This document shows, one piece after another, positions 1-6,646 of a stretch of DNA of 11,881 nucleotides. Every line of letters begins with the position of its first letter. Within the stretch, counting starts at the first letter, position 1. The DNA comes from Selenomonadaceae bacterium (GTDB lineage: Bacteria; Bacillota; Negativicutes; Selenomonadales; Selenomonadaceae): NCBI GenBank assembly GCA_017445435.1, contig JAFSUE010000193.1, forward strand, positions 1 through 11,881, given 5' to 3'. Below the pieces are notes generated by a model, which was not told the DNA's origin, made no database searches, and saw only the letters and a list, made by a program, of their open reading frames with translations. The position numbers and the translations under genes are program-made.

Positions 1-231
1 GCAGGATTTAAACGTTGTGCTTATCACGTTGAAGCGCGAATGTGGCTTATGTTCCGCAACGTTGAAGATTTTGAACGGCTTAAATCTTCCGCCGATAAGT
101 TGACGGGAACTTTTGTATTCTCCGAAAACTTTGTAGACTACTGGAAATTAAAGCCAGACCAAATTGTTTTTCCTGCGTCTACCTCATCAAAAATTTACGA
201 TATATTAAATTTGTGGAAAGTTGAAAATTAG
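1..231 (+). CDS. 3' end of an unrecognised protein gene (partial)
   Basis: The frame is open from base 1 and ends at TAG 229-231, giving 76 C-terminal residues of a longer protein that starts outside the window. The piece is soluble-looking, rich in aromatic residues, with no membrane segment or motif I can name; it ends in a short charged tail (KVEN). A Met at base 40 is only an internal codon, because the open frame continues upstream with similar composition and no Shine-Dalgarno stands before it. It lies 45 bases ahead of an ABC exporter permease on the same strand, so it may belong to a surface-polysaccharide operon. That is inference from position only. Confidence 0.6.
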   Translation, partial: AGFKRCAYHVEARMWLMFRNVEDFERLKSSADKLTGTFVFSENFVDYWKLKPDQIVFPASTSSKIYDILNLWKVEN

Positions 232-276
232 TTTTAGAATATTTTTAGTCCGTGATTCGCTACGGAGGTTTTATTT

Positions 277-1086
277 TTGCGATATTTTCGGGCGCTAGCG
301 GCGCTGATACTCGATATAATTCACAACAGAAAATTACTTTGGCAAATGACGAAACGCGATTTTCGACAGCGGTATTTGGGCTCGTACTTAGGAATTTTAT
401 GGGCGTTCATACAGCCAACAGTAACCGTGCTAATTTTTTGGTTCGTCTTTCAAGTAGGCTTTAAATCCCAGCCAGTTGCCAACGTACCATTTATATTGTG
501 GCTAGTCTGCGGAATGTTTCCTTGGTTTTTTATCAGCGACAGCATTTTAAGCGCTACAACTTCCGTACTTGAAAGTAGTTTTCTAGTCAAAAAAATTGTT
601 TTCCGCGTTGAAATTTTGCCGATTGTAAAAATTATGTCCGCGCTTGTCGTACATATTTTTTTCGTCGTCGTACTGTTCGCAATGTTCGCGTATTATGGCT
701 ATTCCGTGTCGATTTACAATCTGCAAATAATTTATTACTTTTTCGCGATGATTTGTTTGACGCTAGGAATTTCATGGTTGACAAGTTCATTGACAGTTTT
801 TCTGCGCGACGTTGGACAATTCGCGGCAATGATTTTGCAATTCGGCTTTTGGTTCACGCCAATTTTTTGGAGCTTGAAAATTATTCCTGAAGAATTTCAT
901 TTCTTCCTGAAATTAAATCCAGCGTACTATTTAATTGAAGGGTACAGACAAAGTTTCATCTACTACGAATGGTTCTGGCAACATATTCATCAAACGGCGT
1001 ACTTTTGGACTTTCACGGCGATAACGGCATTTATCGGTGCGTGGTGCTTTAAAAAGTTGCGCCCACACTTCGCAGACGTTTTGTAA
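277..1086 (+). CDS. ABC-2 type polysaccharide/polyol-phosphate export permease (Wzm/TagG-like)
   Basis: A 269-residue integral membrane protein. Residues about 25-45 hold the family's cytoplasmic entry motif (KRDFRQRYLGSYLGILW followed by a Pro), and then come about six hydrophobic segments (roughly 42-63, 70-92, 115-137, 145-170, 178-200, 235-255). FWFTPIFW and NPAYYLIEGYR near the C-terminus are typical of COG1682 permeases, which pair with a Wzt/TagH-type ATPase to move O-antigen, capsule or teichoic-acid chains across the inner membrane. The start is TTG 277, with GGAGG at 264-268 and an 8-base gap; no ATG competes. Length is normal for the family. The partner ATPase is not in the window: the next gene is a regulator, so it must lie elsewhere or upstream. 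The family call is firm; the substrate is unknown. Confidence 0.88.
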   Translation: MRYFRALAALILDIIHNRKLLWQMTKRDFRQRYLGSYLGILWAFIQPTVTVLIFWFVFQVGFKSQPVANVPFILWLVCGMFPWFFISDSILSATTSVLESSFLVKKIVFRVEILPIVKIMSALVVHIFFVVVLFAMFAYYGYSVSIYNLQIIYYFFAMICLTLGISWLTSSLTVFLRDVGQFAAMILQFGFWFTPIFWSLKIIPEEFHFFLKLNPAYYLIEGYRQSFIYYEWFWQHIHQTAYFWTFTAITAFIGAWCFKKLRPHFADVL

Positions 1087-1139
1087 TTGCCAATATTTTT
1101 TTGAAAGCTTAACAACTATTTTTGACGGAGAATTTTTAA

Positions 1140-1697
1140 GTGATAATTCGACCAACTACAAAATTTTTGCTGGCGGAATCTTTCAAGGAACTTTCGCAGA
1201 AAAAATCTGTTGACAAAATTACAATTAAAGAAATTACGCAGAATTGCGAACTTACGCCGCAAACTTTTTACAATCATTTCCGCGATAAGTACGACTTAAT
1301 TGCTTGGATTTACTCCACGCCAATAGCTGACATCGTGAATAAGATTGACAATGACCGCTACACTTTGCAAAATTCTATTGCTGACATTGTTAAATATTTT
1401 TGTACCAACAAAGATTTTTTGAAAAATTTGCTGATGAATACTAGCGGGCAAACTTCCTTTATAAATTACGTTGCGAAGTCTCATATAAAAATTTTGTCGG
1501 ACTATATAAAGCGGACTCAACAAATTGAAACTTTGTCACGTGATACAGAAATTTTTGTAAAAATTTATTGCTACGGTACGGTCTGTACTTTGTGCGAACT
1601 CTTGATAAAGCCTTCTTCAATTTCTAATGATGAACTGGTAAAATTTTTTGTAGACGCATTGCCAGACCCCTTGCAAAAATATTTTATGAAAAATTAA
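1140..1697 (+). CDS. TetR/AcrR-family transcriptional regulator
   Basis: A 185-residue protein with an N-terminal helix-turn-helix at about residues 27-46 (ITIKEITQNCELTPQTFYNHF), the TetR-type motif with its T-FYNHF-K signature. A helical C-terminal ligand/dimer domain follows, of the kind found in DhaS-like TetR relatives. The start is GTG 1140, with GACGGAG at 1124-1130 and a 9-base gap. It lies 53 bases after the permease on the same strand and could be co-transcribed with it; whether it controls that exporter is not shown. A strong hairpin terminator follows 40 bases after the stop. The fold call is confident; ligand and targets are unknown. Confidence 0.82.
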   Translation: MIIRPTTKFLLAESFKELSQKKSVDKITIKEITQNCELTPQTFYNHFRDKYDLIAWIYSTPIADIVNKIDNDRYTLQNSIADIVKYFCTNKDFLKNLLMNTSGQTSFINYVAKSHIKILSDYIKRTQQIETLSRDTEIFVKIYCYGTVCTLCELLIKPSSISNDELVKFFVDALPDPLQKYFMKN

Positions 1698-1734
1698 AAA
1701 AAGCAAACGTTCTTTACGAAATAAAATTTTCAAT

Positions 1735-1790
1735 AAAAAAATTTACTCTGTCAATGTAATAAATTTTCAGAGTAAAATTTTTTTTATTTT
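1735..1790 (+). terminator. Intrinsic terminator after the TetR gene
   Basis: Arms TTTACTCTG (1742-1750) and CAGAGTAAA (1768-1776) give 9 perfect pairs around a 17-base loop, followed by a long T tract from 1778. An A run before the left arm lets the hairpin also work for minus-strand transcripts coming from smpB. Confidence 0.8.
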
Positions 1791-1814
1791 TTTTATTACT
1801 TTCTTTTGGCGCAA

Positions 1815-1863
1815 ACTTTAGATTTCAGGTTTCAGCTTTTAGGAAAATATTAAAAGCTATAAG
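1815..1863. repeat. Heptad array A (7 units of 7 bases)
   Basis: Seven consecutive 7-base units in one register: four of the form NTTTNAG, one GAAAATA, then TTAAAAG and CTATAAG. AGCTTTTA (1835-1842) and its exact complement TAAAAGCT (1851-1858) form an 8-pair hairpin around an AT-rich loop. It lies between the convergent TetR and smpB genes, about 70 bases beyond the smpB stop. It shares the TAGGAAAA core with the arrays at 6917 and 7993. Function unknown. Confidence 0.55.
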
Positions 1864-1933
1864 GCGCTGGAAATGCCGCTTAATTACCGTGATTTTTCTA
1901 CTTTAAATTTACTACGTAGTTATTCAACTCCAC

Positions 1934-2404
1934 CTAACCACGTTGTTTATCACGAACTGCGCGTTCAATGTCACGTTTAGCAGATTTTTCAGCAAGGGCG
2001 GCGCGTTTATCGTAATTATGCTTGCCGCTTGCAAGTGCCAATTCCAGCTTCGCGCGACCATTTTTAAAATAAATTTTCAGCGGAATAAGTGTAAATCCTT
2101 TTTCGCGCGTCTTACTAAAAAGTTTTAGAATTTCTTTTTTATGCATTAAAAGTTTTCGACGGCGTAAAGGATCGTGATTAAAAATATTTCCTTGTTCGTA
2201 TGGGCTAATATGAAAATGTTCGACGAAAAGTTCACCGTCTTTAACTTCGGCGTAACTATCGCGCAAATTAGCCTTACCTGCACGAAGGCTTTTAACTTCC
2301 GTCCCCTTAAGTTCAATTCCCGCCTCATACGTTTCGTGAATAAAATAATCGTGCCGTGCCTTTCGATTTTCGCAGGCAACTTTTACCGCGTCATTTTTAG
2401 CCAT
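1934..2404 (-). CDS. smpB: SsrA-binding protein SmpB
   Basis: A 156-residue protein, the normal family length. SmpB binds the tRNA-like part of tmRNA and brings it to stalled ribosomes for trans-translation. Hallmarks run through the sequence: NRKARHDYFI near residue 12, the YEAGIELKGTEVKSLRAGKAN core at about 25-45, HISPYEQGN, the HDPLRRRKLLMHK basic loop, then IPLKIYFKNGRAKLELALASGKHNYDKR and a basic C-terminal tail (KRDIERAVRDK) that enters the decoding channel. The start is ATG 2404, with AAGGA 2416-2412 and 7 bases spacing. It follows tRNA-Leu on the same strand, with a terminator-like hairpin squeezed between them. No tmRNA gene is visible in the window. No rnr neighbour is present, unlike in many Bacillota. 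Confidence 0.97.
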   Translation of the reverse strand: MAKNDAVKVACENRKARHDYFIHETYEAGIELKGTEVKSLRAGKANLRDSYAEVKDGELFVEHFHISPYEQGNIFNHDPLRRRKLLMHKKEILKLFSKTREKGFTLIPLKIYFKNGRAKLELALASGKHNYDKRAALAEKSAKRDIERAVRDKQRG

Positions 2405-2420
2405 ATAAATTTCCTTTCTT

Positions 2421-2455
2421 AAAAAAAATTCCTCACCATTCAGCGAGGATTTAAA
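2421..2455 (-). terminator. Hairpin plus T run between tRNA-Leu and smpB
   Basis: On the minus strand TCCTC (2449-2445 on the plus numbering) pairs with GAGGA (2434-2430) around a 10-base loop, extended by AAA/TTT after a one-base bulge, and leads directly into eight Ts (2428-2421). This looks like an intrinsic terminator for the tRNA transcript. It ends only about 5 bases before the smpB Shine-Dalgarno, leaving no room for a promoter in between. Confidence 0.55.
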
Positions 2456-2484
2456 ATATATTTCGACAAAAAATTTTTCTAAGT

Positions 2485-2571
2485 TGGTGCCGAAGGTCGG
2501 ACTCGAACCGACACGCTGTTGCCAACGGCAGATTTTGAGTCTGCTGCGTCTGCCAATTCCGCCACTTCGGC
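2485..2571 (-). tRNA. tRNA-Leu (anticodon CAA), CCA encoded
   Basis: An 87-base class II tRNA. The acceptor stem GCCGAAG/CTTCGGC closes perfectly, followed by discriminator A and an encoded CCA. The anticodon stem GCAGA/TCTGC encloses loop CTCAAAA, so the anticodon is CAA, reading UUG. The long variable arm (CGTTG/CAGCG around GCAA) marks it as a Leu-type tRNA, and the T stem GTCGG/CCGAC encloses TTCGAGT. UUG is both a common Leu codon and, in this window, a frequent start codon. Confidence 0.96.
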
Positions 2572-2581
2572 GCGTAAAAGA

Positions 2582-2610
2582 ATTATAGCAAAGCTAAAAA
2601 AAAATTGCAA
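2582..2610 (-). promoter_or_regulatory. Promoter of tRNA-Leu(CAA)
   Basis: On the minus strand a TTGCAA -35 box (2610-2605; 4 of 6 to consensus) and a perfect TATAAT -10 box (2587-2582) are separated by exactly 17 bases. The predicted start is only a few bases before the mature tRNA 5' end at 2571. Confidence 0.75.
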
Positions 2611-2662
2611 CCCCCAATAAAATTTTTTAGCATAGTGTTGAATGAGCAAATAGATTTTTTAA

Positions 2663-3164
2663 TAGACAAATTCAGAAATCTAGAAATACAATATAATCGG
2701 TGATTTTCTTGAAAACTATTGAGCAAGTCAAAAATTTTAACAATAAGAAGTTTCAAAAAACATACGGTGTAAATAAAATTACCTTTGCCACGATGATGTC
2801 CAAAGACAATTCGCATAAAAAGGCGCAACTATCGTCGATTCAAGGCCCCAAAAAAATAACGAAAATTCTACTATGGCAAAAATAAACGGCATACTTTAAA
2901 ATCTCAACTAGTCATTGCATAAGGAAAACAAATTTGGAGCAATCCACTGCCGATACAGGCTTTTTAGGAACTGAAAATATACACAAGAAAAGTTTGCTAG
3001 CAAAAAAGATTCAAAAATAAGAATCTGTGTTGAACACGTCATCCGCTGTTTTCGGATTTTTTACGCGCGTTATCGTTGTCGCCATAAAACATTCAAAAAG
3101 CGTTTTAATTTGGTTTGCGCTATCTTCCATTTGTTTTTGACAATTTATTTTCCGAATTTGTCTA
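2663..3164 (+). mobile_element. Internally deleted IS5-family-like element with intact ends
   Basis: The left end (2663-2678, TAGACAAATTCAGAAA) and right end (3149-3164, TTTCCGAATTTGTCTA) are inverted repeats matching at 15 of 16 positions. Both are flanked outside by TTAA, which may be the target duplication or simply extend the repeat. Inside is a broken transposase of IS5 type. The total of 502 bases is well short of the roughly 850 usual for such elements, so the central part is missing. It sits between the end of the U32 operon and the tRNA-Leu promoter. Because the ends are nearly intact, it could have behaved as a MITE-like passenger. Confidence 0.72.
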
Positions 3165-3181
3165 TTAATTGTAGGTTTTAA
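2700..3181 (+). pseudogene. Decayed IS5-like transposase
   Basis: Three pieces of one protein survive in different frames. Bases 2700-2885 encode an N-terminal part (FQKTYGVNKITFATMM and onward) resembling the IS5 opening 'F..LTGV...TFE.M'. Bases about 2922-3019 encode ADTGFLGTENIHKKS, matching the catalytic-region 'ADSGYQG...HKNS' block. Bases about 3017-3181 encode ICVEHVIRCFRIFYARYR and then KRFNLVCAIFH, matching the C-terminal 'VEHVNRRLKRFRIL..RYRN...RFNLIAGI' block that carries the last catalytic acid. The centre, including the first catalytic Asp region, is missing, and stops or frame changes separate the pieces. The family is judged from memory of the pattern, not from a search. Confidence 0.72.
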
Positions 3182-3200
3182 AAATTTCATTCTTAAATAA

Positions 3201-3239
3201 AAAATTCCGCCATAGCTTACACTGTGACGGAGTTTTTTA
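3201..3239 (-). terminator. Bidirectional-looking terminator at the end of the U32 operon
   Basis: TCCGCCATAG (3207-3216) and CTGTGACGGA (3223-3232) pair with one mismatch and one wobble around a 6-base loop. There is an A run on the left (Ts on the minus strand) and a T run on the right. It lies just after the U32 stop at 3248, and so ends the seven-gene minus-strand unit. Confidence 0.78.
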
Positions 3240-3247
3240 TTTTAATA

Positions 3248-4486
3248 TTAACGTCTCATCAATGAAAAAATTTCTACAGAATTTTCTACAGGAATTTTTA
3301 CAATCTGTTGAGCATGCGGCGCGGCTAAAATTTCTTGTCCAGCGTCGTCGAACATTTTTAAAATTTTCTGCGTGAAAGTTTTACCATGCGGCTGAAAAAA
3401 TTCTACGTCCTGTCTAACTTCAAACTTGCCGCGCTGTTCAATCGTAGCTAACATTTTATCGGCGTCGAAATCTCTAACGATGCCGAGAAAATCTGAACTG
3501 CGTTTAGGTTTCGACGTGTCATAAATTTCAGTTGGCTTGCCGTCACTTATAAAAAATCCCGTCGTGTACGGACGGTGTGCAACTTTATCCAGTTCGTTTA
3601 ACCATTCGGGCAGAATTTTAAACGCCGCTGGATTTTCAAGGTATGAATCAATGGCTTGCCGATAAGTTTTCACGACGCCCGCCACGTAATTAACGCTTTT
3701 CATTCGTCCTTCAATCTTCAACGACGAAACGCCGCTTTCAATCACCTTGTCAAGGCACGGTAGCAAACATAAATCTTTTGAGTTCATCACGTAAGCGCCG
3801 CGTTCATCTTCTTCGACGTTAAAATATTCATTCGGTCGTTTTTCTTCGACAAGTGAATATTTCCAACGGCAAGAGTGCGTACATTCGCCACGATTGCCAC
3901 TTCTGCCCGTCAAATAGTGCGACAAGTAGCAACGTCCTGAATACGAAATGCACATTGCGCCATGTACAAAAATTTCAAGTTCCGCCGCGCAGTTGCGTTT
4001 AATCGCTGAAATTTCGTCGAAAGTCAATTCACGCGCTAAAACGATTCGGCTAGCTCCAAGTTCATGAAAAAAATTCACTGCGCGGTAATTCGTAACGTTA
4101 GCTTGCGTGCTGACGTGCAGTTCAAGATTTTTTGTGACTTCCTTAGCTAAAGTGAAGACGCCTAAATCTGAAATTAAAACGGCGTCAACTCCAACGTCGT
4201 CTAAAAATTTTAAGTACGCGGCAAGTTCGTCGAAGTCCGCATTTTTCGCGAAAATATTTACCGTGACGTAAATTTTTTTACCAAGTTTATGTGTGAAGTC
4301 GACGGCTTGAACAATTTCCGCGTCATCGAAGTTGTCACTAAAGGCGCGTAGATTAAAATTTTTCCCGCCGATATAAACTGCGTCCGCTCCGTAAGTCAAC
4401 GCGGCTTGAAGTTTTTCAAAATTCCCTGCAGGTGCTAAAAGTTCAATGCGTAATGAGGAATGCGTAATGCGTAATGAAGAGTTCAA
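3248..4486 (-). CDS. U32-family peptidase-like protein (tRNA/rRNA hydroxylation family)
   Basis: A 412-residue protein of COG0826. ELLAPAGN (about 15-22) and the U32 signature EIFVHGAMCISYSGRCYLS (171-189) are clear. Cys179, Cys186, Cys202 and Cys206 form the conserved cluster. E. coli members TrhP and RlhA act in hydroxylation of tRNA U34 and of 23S rRNA; peptidase activity is doubtful for most of the family. As in B. subtilis, where yrrN/yrrO follow yrrL, it lies downstream of mltG. The likely start is TTG 4486, with AGGTG at 4499-4495 and 8 bases spacing. The first 14 residues before ELLAPAG show a 7-residue repeat (NSSLRIT, then HSSLRIE) because they are encoded by a heptad array that has replaced or supplied the gene's 5' end. 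Family call firm, exact substrate unknown. Confidence 0.92.
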   Translation of the reverse strand: MNSSLRITHSSLRIELLAPAGNFEKLQAALTYGADAVYIGGKNFNLRAFSDNFDDAEIVQAVDFTHKLGKKIYVTVNIFAKNADFDELAAYLKFLDDVGVDAVLISDLGVFTLAKEVTKNLELHVSTQANVTNYRAVNFFHELGASRIVLARELTFDEISAIKRNCAAELEIFVHGAMCISYSGRCYLSHYLTGRSGNRGECTHSCRWKYSLVEEKRPNEYFNVEEDERGAYVMNSKDLCLLPCLDKVIESGVSSLKIEGRMKSVNYVAGVVKTYRQAIDSYLENPAAFKILPEWLNELDKVAHRPYTTGFFISDGKPTEIYDTSKPKRSSDFLGIVRDFDADKMLATIEQRGKFEVRQDVEFFQPHGKTFTQKILKMFDDAGQEILAAPHAQQIVKIPVENSVEIFSLMRR

Positions 4487-4579
4487 AATTTTTTCACCTA
4501 GTATTTAGTGAGTAGTTAGTAGTCAGTAGTTAGTAGTAAAAAATCCTACACTCTACCCCCTACTACCTACTTCCTATCT
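4447..4579. repeat. Heptad array B (19 units of 7 bases, one register)
   Basis: From 4447 to 4579 every 7-base step keeps phase. On the plus strand there are five units of the TGCGTAA type (4447-4481), three AT-rich units (4482-4502), five ending in TAGT (4503-4537), one AAAAAAT (4538-4544), and five starting CCTA or TCTA (4545-4579). It begins inside the mltG stop codon and extends into the first codons of the U32 gene. In the transcript, GUAGGUAGUAG and CUACUAACUAC can pair at 10 of 11 positions. The units are too short and uninterrupted to be CRISPR. Confidence 0.75.
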
Positions 4580-5785
4580 ATATTGATTGACTAAAACTAA
4601 ATGCTCATCGTAAGTGTGCGAATAATGATTATGCCCTTTACGGTCGGCGACGAAGTACAAATAATCTGTGTCGGCTGGATGAAGTACCGCTTCAATGGAG
4701 TCCATACCAGGATTTGCAATAGGTCCTGGCGGCAAGCCCGCGTTTTTGTACGTGTTGTACGGCGATTCAATTTCAGTATCTTCAAGCGTTACATCTTCCT
4801 TTGGCTCGTCCAACAAATATTGTAATGTGGCGTCCGTCTGCAACGGCATATTCATTTGCAAGCGCTTAAGAAAAACTTGTGCTACAATCGCTCTATCTTC
4901 TGGGTAGCGTACTTCACGTTCAACCAATGATGCAAGTGTCGTCAAATCGTACACTGACAAGCCCAACTCCTGCGCACGTTCCCGCATTTCTGGCGTGATT
5001 CGCTTGTCAAATTCCGCCGCCATCATCTTCAAAATATCTTCAATCGGCGTGTCACTTTCAACAGAATAAGTTTCTGGGAACAAAAAACCTTCCGCCGCGT
5101 AGCGCACATCTTTATGTTTACGCATATAGCCATACGGCGCAAAATTTGTTGCCGCCTTCAAAAAATCTTCCTTATCAACTAAATCTAAACTGTAAAGTCT
5201 GTCAGCAATTTCCTTGACGCCAAAACCTTCGGGAATTGTAAACTTCACTAAATATTTTTCGCCGCTTAAAAGTTTTGCAAAAACTTCCTCATCATTCATA
5301 CTGGCAGTGAAAATGTACGTGCCAGGTTTCATTTGGTCATCATAGCCGCGAAGACGTGAAACAATTCTAAATTTTAAACTGCTGGCGATAACGTCTTTTG
5401 CCTCAAGAATATCAGCAATTTCAGAAACAGTCATTCCTTCAGTAATTTTGACGTGAACGCGCCTTTCATCAGGTTCATCCGCCGTAGAAGGTCTAAGCTG
5501 TTGTTCAGGCTTGATTGATGAAGGATCGATAAAAATCAGCGCCGCGCCAACTATCGCAATACAAAATACGACGCCGCAACCTATCGACGCCACATATTTA
5601 AAGGAAATATCTGTAAGCAGGGACTTTATCCAACGGAATGGCGCAAGTAAGATTGAACCGATTTTAGATAAAACTTTGGATAAAAATTTTTTCTGCGATT
5701 CATTTTTTCTGTCACGTCTACTGCCAATCGTTGAGATATTGTCCTTAGATTTTTTTTTATCTGAATTGAAAAAAGGGAATTTCAT
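4574..5785 (-). CDS. mltG: Endolytic murein transglycosylase MltG
   Basis: A 403-residue inner-membrane enzyme of the YceG family that cuts nascent glycan strands and sets their length. A Lys/Arg-rich cytoplasmic tail (1-62) leads to one membrane segment (about 65-86). A LysM-like subdomain at about 110-175 (ITEGMTVSEIADIL...KPGTYIF) and the catalytic domain follow. Glu289 in LASLVERE corresponds to the catalytic Glu of E. coli MltG (IVEKE). Other family blocks are AEGFLFPETY (231-240), SPYNTYKNAGLPPGPIANPG (341-360) and the C-terminal YFVADRKGHNHYSHTYDEH. The start is ATG 5785, five bases past the stop of the DUF1292 gene, with only a weak Shine-Dalgarno, so translation is probably coupled. 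The basic tail is longer than in many relatives. The stop codon lies in heptad array B. Confidence 0.95.
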   Translation of the reverse strand: MKFPFFNSDKKKSKDNISTIGSRRDRKNESQKKFLSKVLSKIGSILLAPFRWIKSLLTDISFKYVASIGCGVVFCIAIVGAALIFIDPSSIKPEQQLRPSTADEPDERRVHVKITEGMTVSEIADILEAKDVIASSLKFRIVSRLRGYDDQMKPGTYIFTASMNDEEVFAKLLSGEKYLVKFTIPEGFGVKEIADRLYSLDLVDKEDFLKAATNFAPYGYMRKHKDVRYAAEGFLFPETYSVESDTPIEDILKMMAAEFDKRITPEMRERAQELGLSVYDLTTLASLVEREVRYPEDRAIVAQVFLKRLQMNMPLQTDATLQYLLDEPKEDVTLEDTEIESPYNTYKNAGLPPGPIANPGMDSIEAVLHPADTDYLYFVADRKGHNHYSHTYDEHLVLVNQYR

Positions 5786-5790
5786 TTAAG

Positions 5791-6204
5791 TTATTCTTCG
5801 TCGTCAAAATCCGCTTCAATCATCGCTTCATACGCTTTTTGTACAGCTTCAAATTCTTCGTCCGTCGGCTCAATGTAAATATCTTCACCAGTTTTTTCAT
5901 CCGTGACAATCTTAGCAATGATAACGTCGCCGTCTTCGCAATCACAACCGCATTCGCAACCTTCATCGTGTTCATGGTCATGGTCGCAATGGTCGTGGTC
6001 TTTAATCTCAACCAACAGTGCAAAATCGTCGTCGCCAACAGGAATAATCATTTGCTCGGTGTAGAAATAGGAATTGCCTTCCTCGTCCGTCATCTCAACT
6101 ACAACTTCGCCAAAATCTTCGTCATCTAAATTTTCATTGTCAATTTCTTCATCAACCAAATTTTCATCGACAATATTTTCATCAACATTTTTTTTCTTAG
6201 CCAT
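5791..6204 (-). CDS. DUF1292 family protein with a His/Cys cluster
   Basis: A 137-residue, strongly acidic protein; B. subtilis YrzB, at the same operon position, is about 93 residues. Residues 1-32 are an Asp/Glu/Asn-rich extension with VDEN repeats. The DUF1292 core is seen around 34-67 and 93-125. Between its two halves lies an insertion with His at 70, 72, 75, 77, 79 and Cys at 73, 83, 85, 87, 89, which looks metal-binding. The start is ATG 6204, supported by AAGGGAG (6220-6214) at 9 bases. The frame is open further upstream to a Met at 6288, but that would add 28 residues lying wholly inside ruvX and lacks a signal. It overlaps the end of ruvX by 8 bases. The biochemical role of the family is unknown. 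Confidence 0.85.
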   Translation of the reverse strand: MAKKKNVDENIVDENLVDEEIDNENLDDEDFGEVVVEMTDEEGNSYFYTEQMIIPVGDDDFALLVEIKDHDHCDHDHEHDEGCECGCDCEDGDVIIAKIVTDEKTGEDIYIEPTDEEFEAVQKAYEAMIEADFDDEE

Positions 6205-6646
6205 TAAAATTTTCTCCCTTCGATAAATCGCTAGTAGGCAAGCTGTCAAGATAACTTTGCAAAATGTAGACAGCCGCCATTTTGTCAATGACTTTTTTTC
6301 GCTTACTGCGGCTAACGTCCGCCGATATTAAAAAATTTTCAGCGGCAACGGTGGTTAATCTTTCGTCCCAAAAAATTTGTTCGACGGTAGGATAAGCGCC
6401 TTTAACTTTCGCGGCAAACTTTCTGACAAGTTCGCAACGTTCGCCCTCCGTACCGTCCATATTTTTAGGCAAACCAATTATCAGCGTTTCAACTTCGTAC
6501 TGGGAAATTAAAGCGCCAATTTCCGCAATATCATTTTTTTTCGACGTGCGGCGAATAGTTTTGACGCCCTGCGCGGTAAGTCCAAATGGATCGCTGACGG
6601 CAATTCCTATAGTTTTGTCGCCAATATCAAGTGAAAGACATCTCAA
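6197..6646 (-). CDS. ruvX: Putative pre-16S rRNA nuclease RuvX/YqgF
   Basis: A 149-residue RNase H-fold protein. Asp7 in LSLDIGDKTIGIAVSD is the first metal ligand, Glu95 in WDERLTT the second acid, and Asp121 in VIDKMAAVYILQSYLD the third, so the catalytic set is complete. IIGLPKNMDGTEG (56-68) is the conserved glycine-rich block. The family processes the 16S rRNA 5' end in E. coli; an older proposal was Holliday junction resolution. The start is TTG 6646, sharing a TTGA overlap with the ireB stop, with GGAG at 6658-6655 and 8 bases spacing. The 3' end overlaps the DUF1292 start, so four genes from ireB to mltG are tightly coupled. Confidence 0.95.
   Translation of the reverse strand: MRCLSLDIGDKTIGIAVSDPFGLTAQGVKTIRRTSKKNDIAEIGALISQYEVETLIIGLPKNMDGTEGERCELVRKFAAKVKGAYPTVEQIFWDERLTTVAAENFLISADVSRSKRKKVIDKMAAVYILQSYLDSLPTSDLSKGENFNG

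Noticed and set aside
1911..1920. Perfect 10-base palindrome ACTACGTAGT beyond smpB
   Set aside because: A single short palindrome with no second copy and no promoter nearby; not enough to call an operator.
1698..3247. tmRNA gene near smpB
   Set aside because: No tmRNA tRNA-like ends or tag-peptide frame could be found; the space holds a terminator, a heptad array, tRNA-Leu and the IS remnant.
4447..4579. CRISPR-like array
   Set aside because: Units are only 7 bases, directly abutting and imperfect; there are no 20-40 base repeats, no spacers and no cas genes.
5511..5789. A 92-residue plus-strand reading frame opposite mltG
   Set aside because: It is antisense to the coding sequence for the MltG N-terminus and membrane segment, with no start signal; a shadow frame.
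5839..6129. A hydrophobic plus-strand frame opposite the DUF1292 gene
   Set aside because: Its apparent membrane-like stretch is the complement of Asp/Glu/His codons in the acidic protein; no independent support.
6205..6288. Longer N-terminus for the DUF1292 protein
   Set aside because: The extra 28 residues lie inside ruvX in another frame, while ATG 6204 has a strong AAGGGAG at the right distance.
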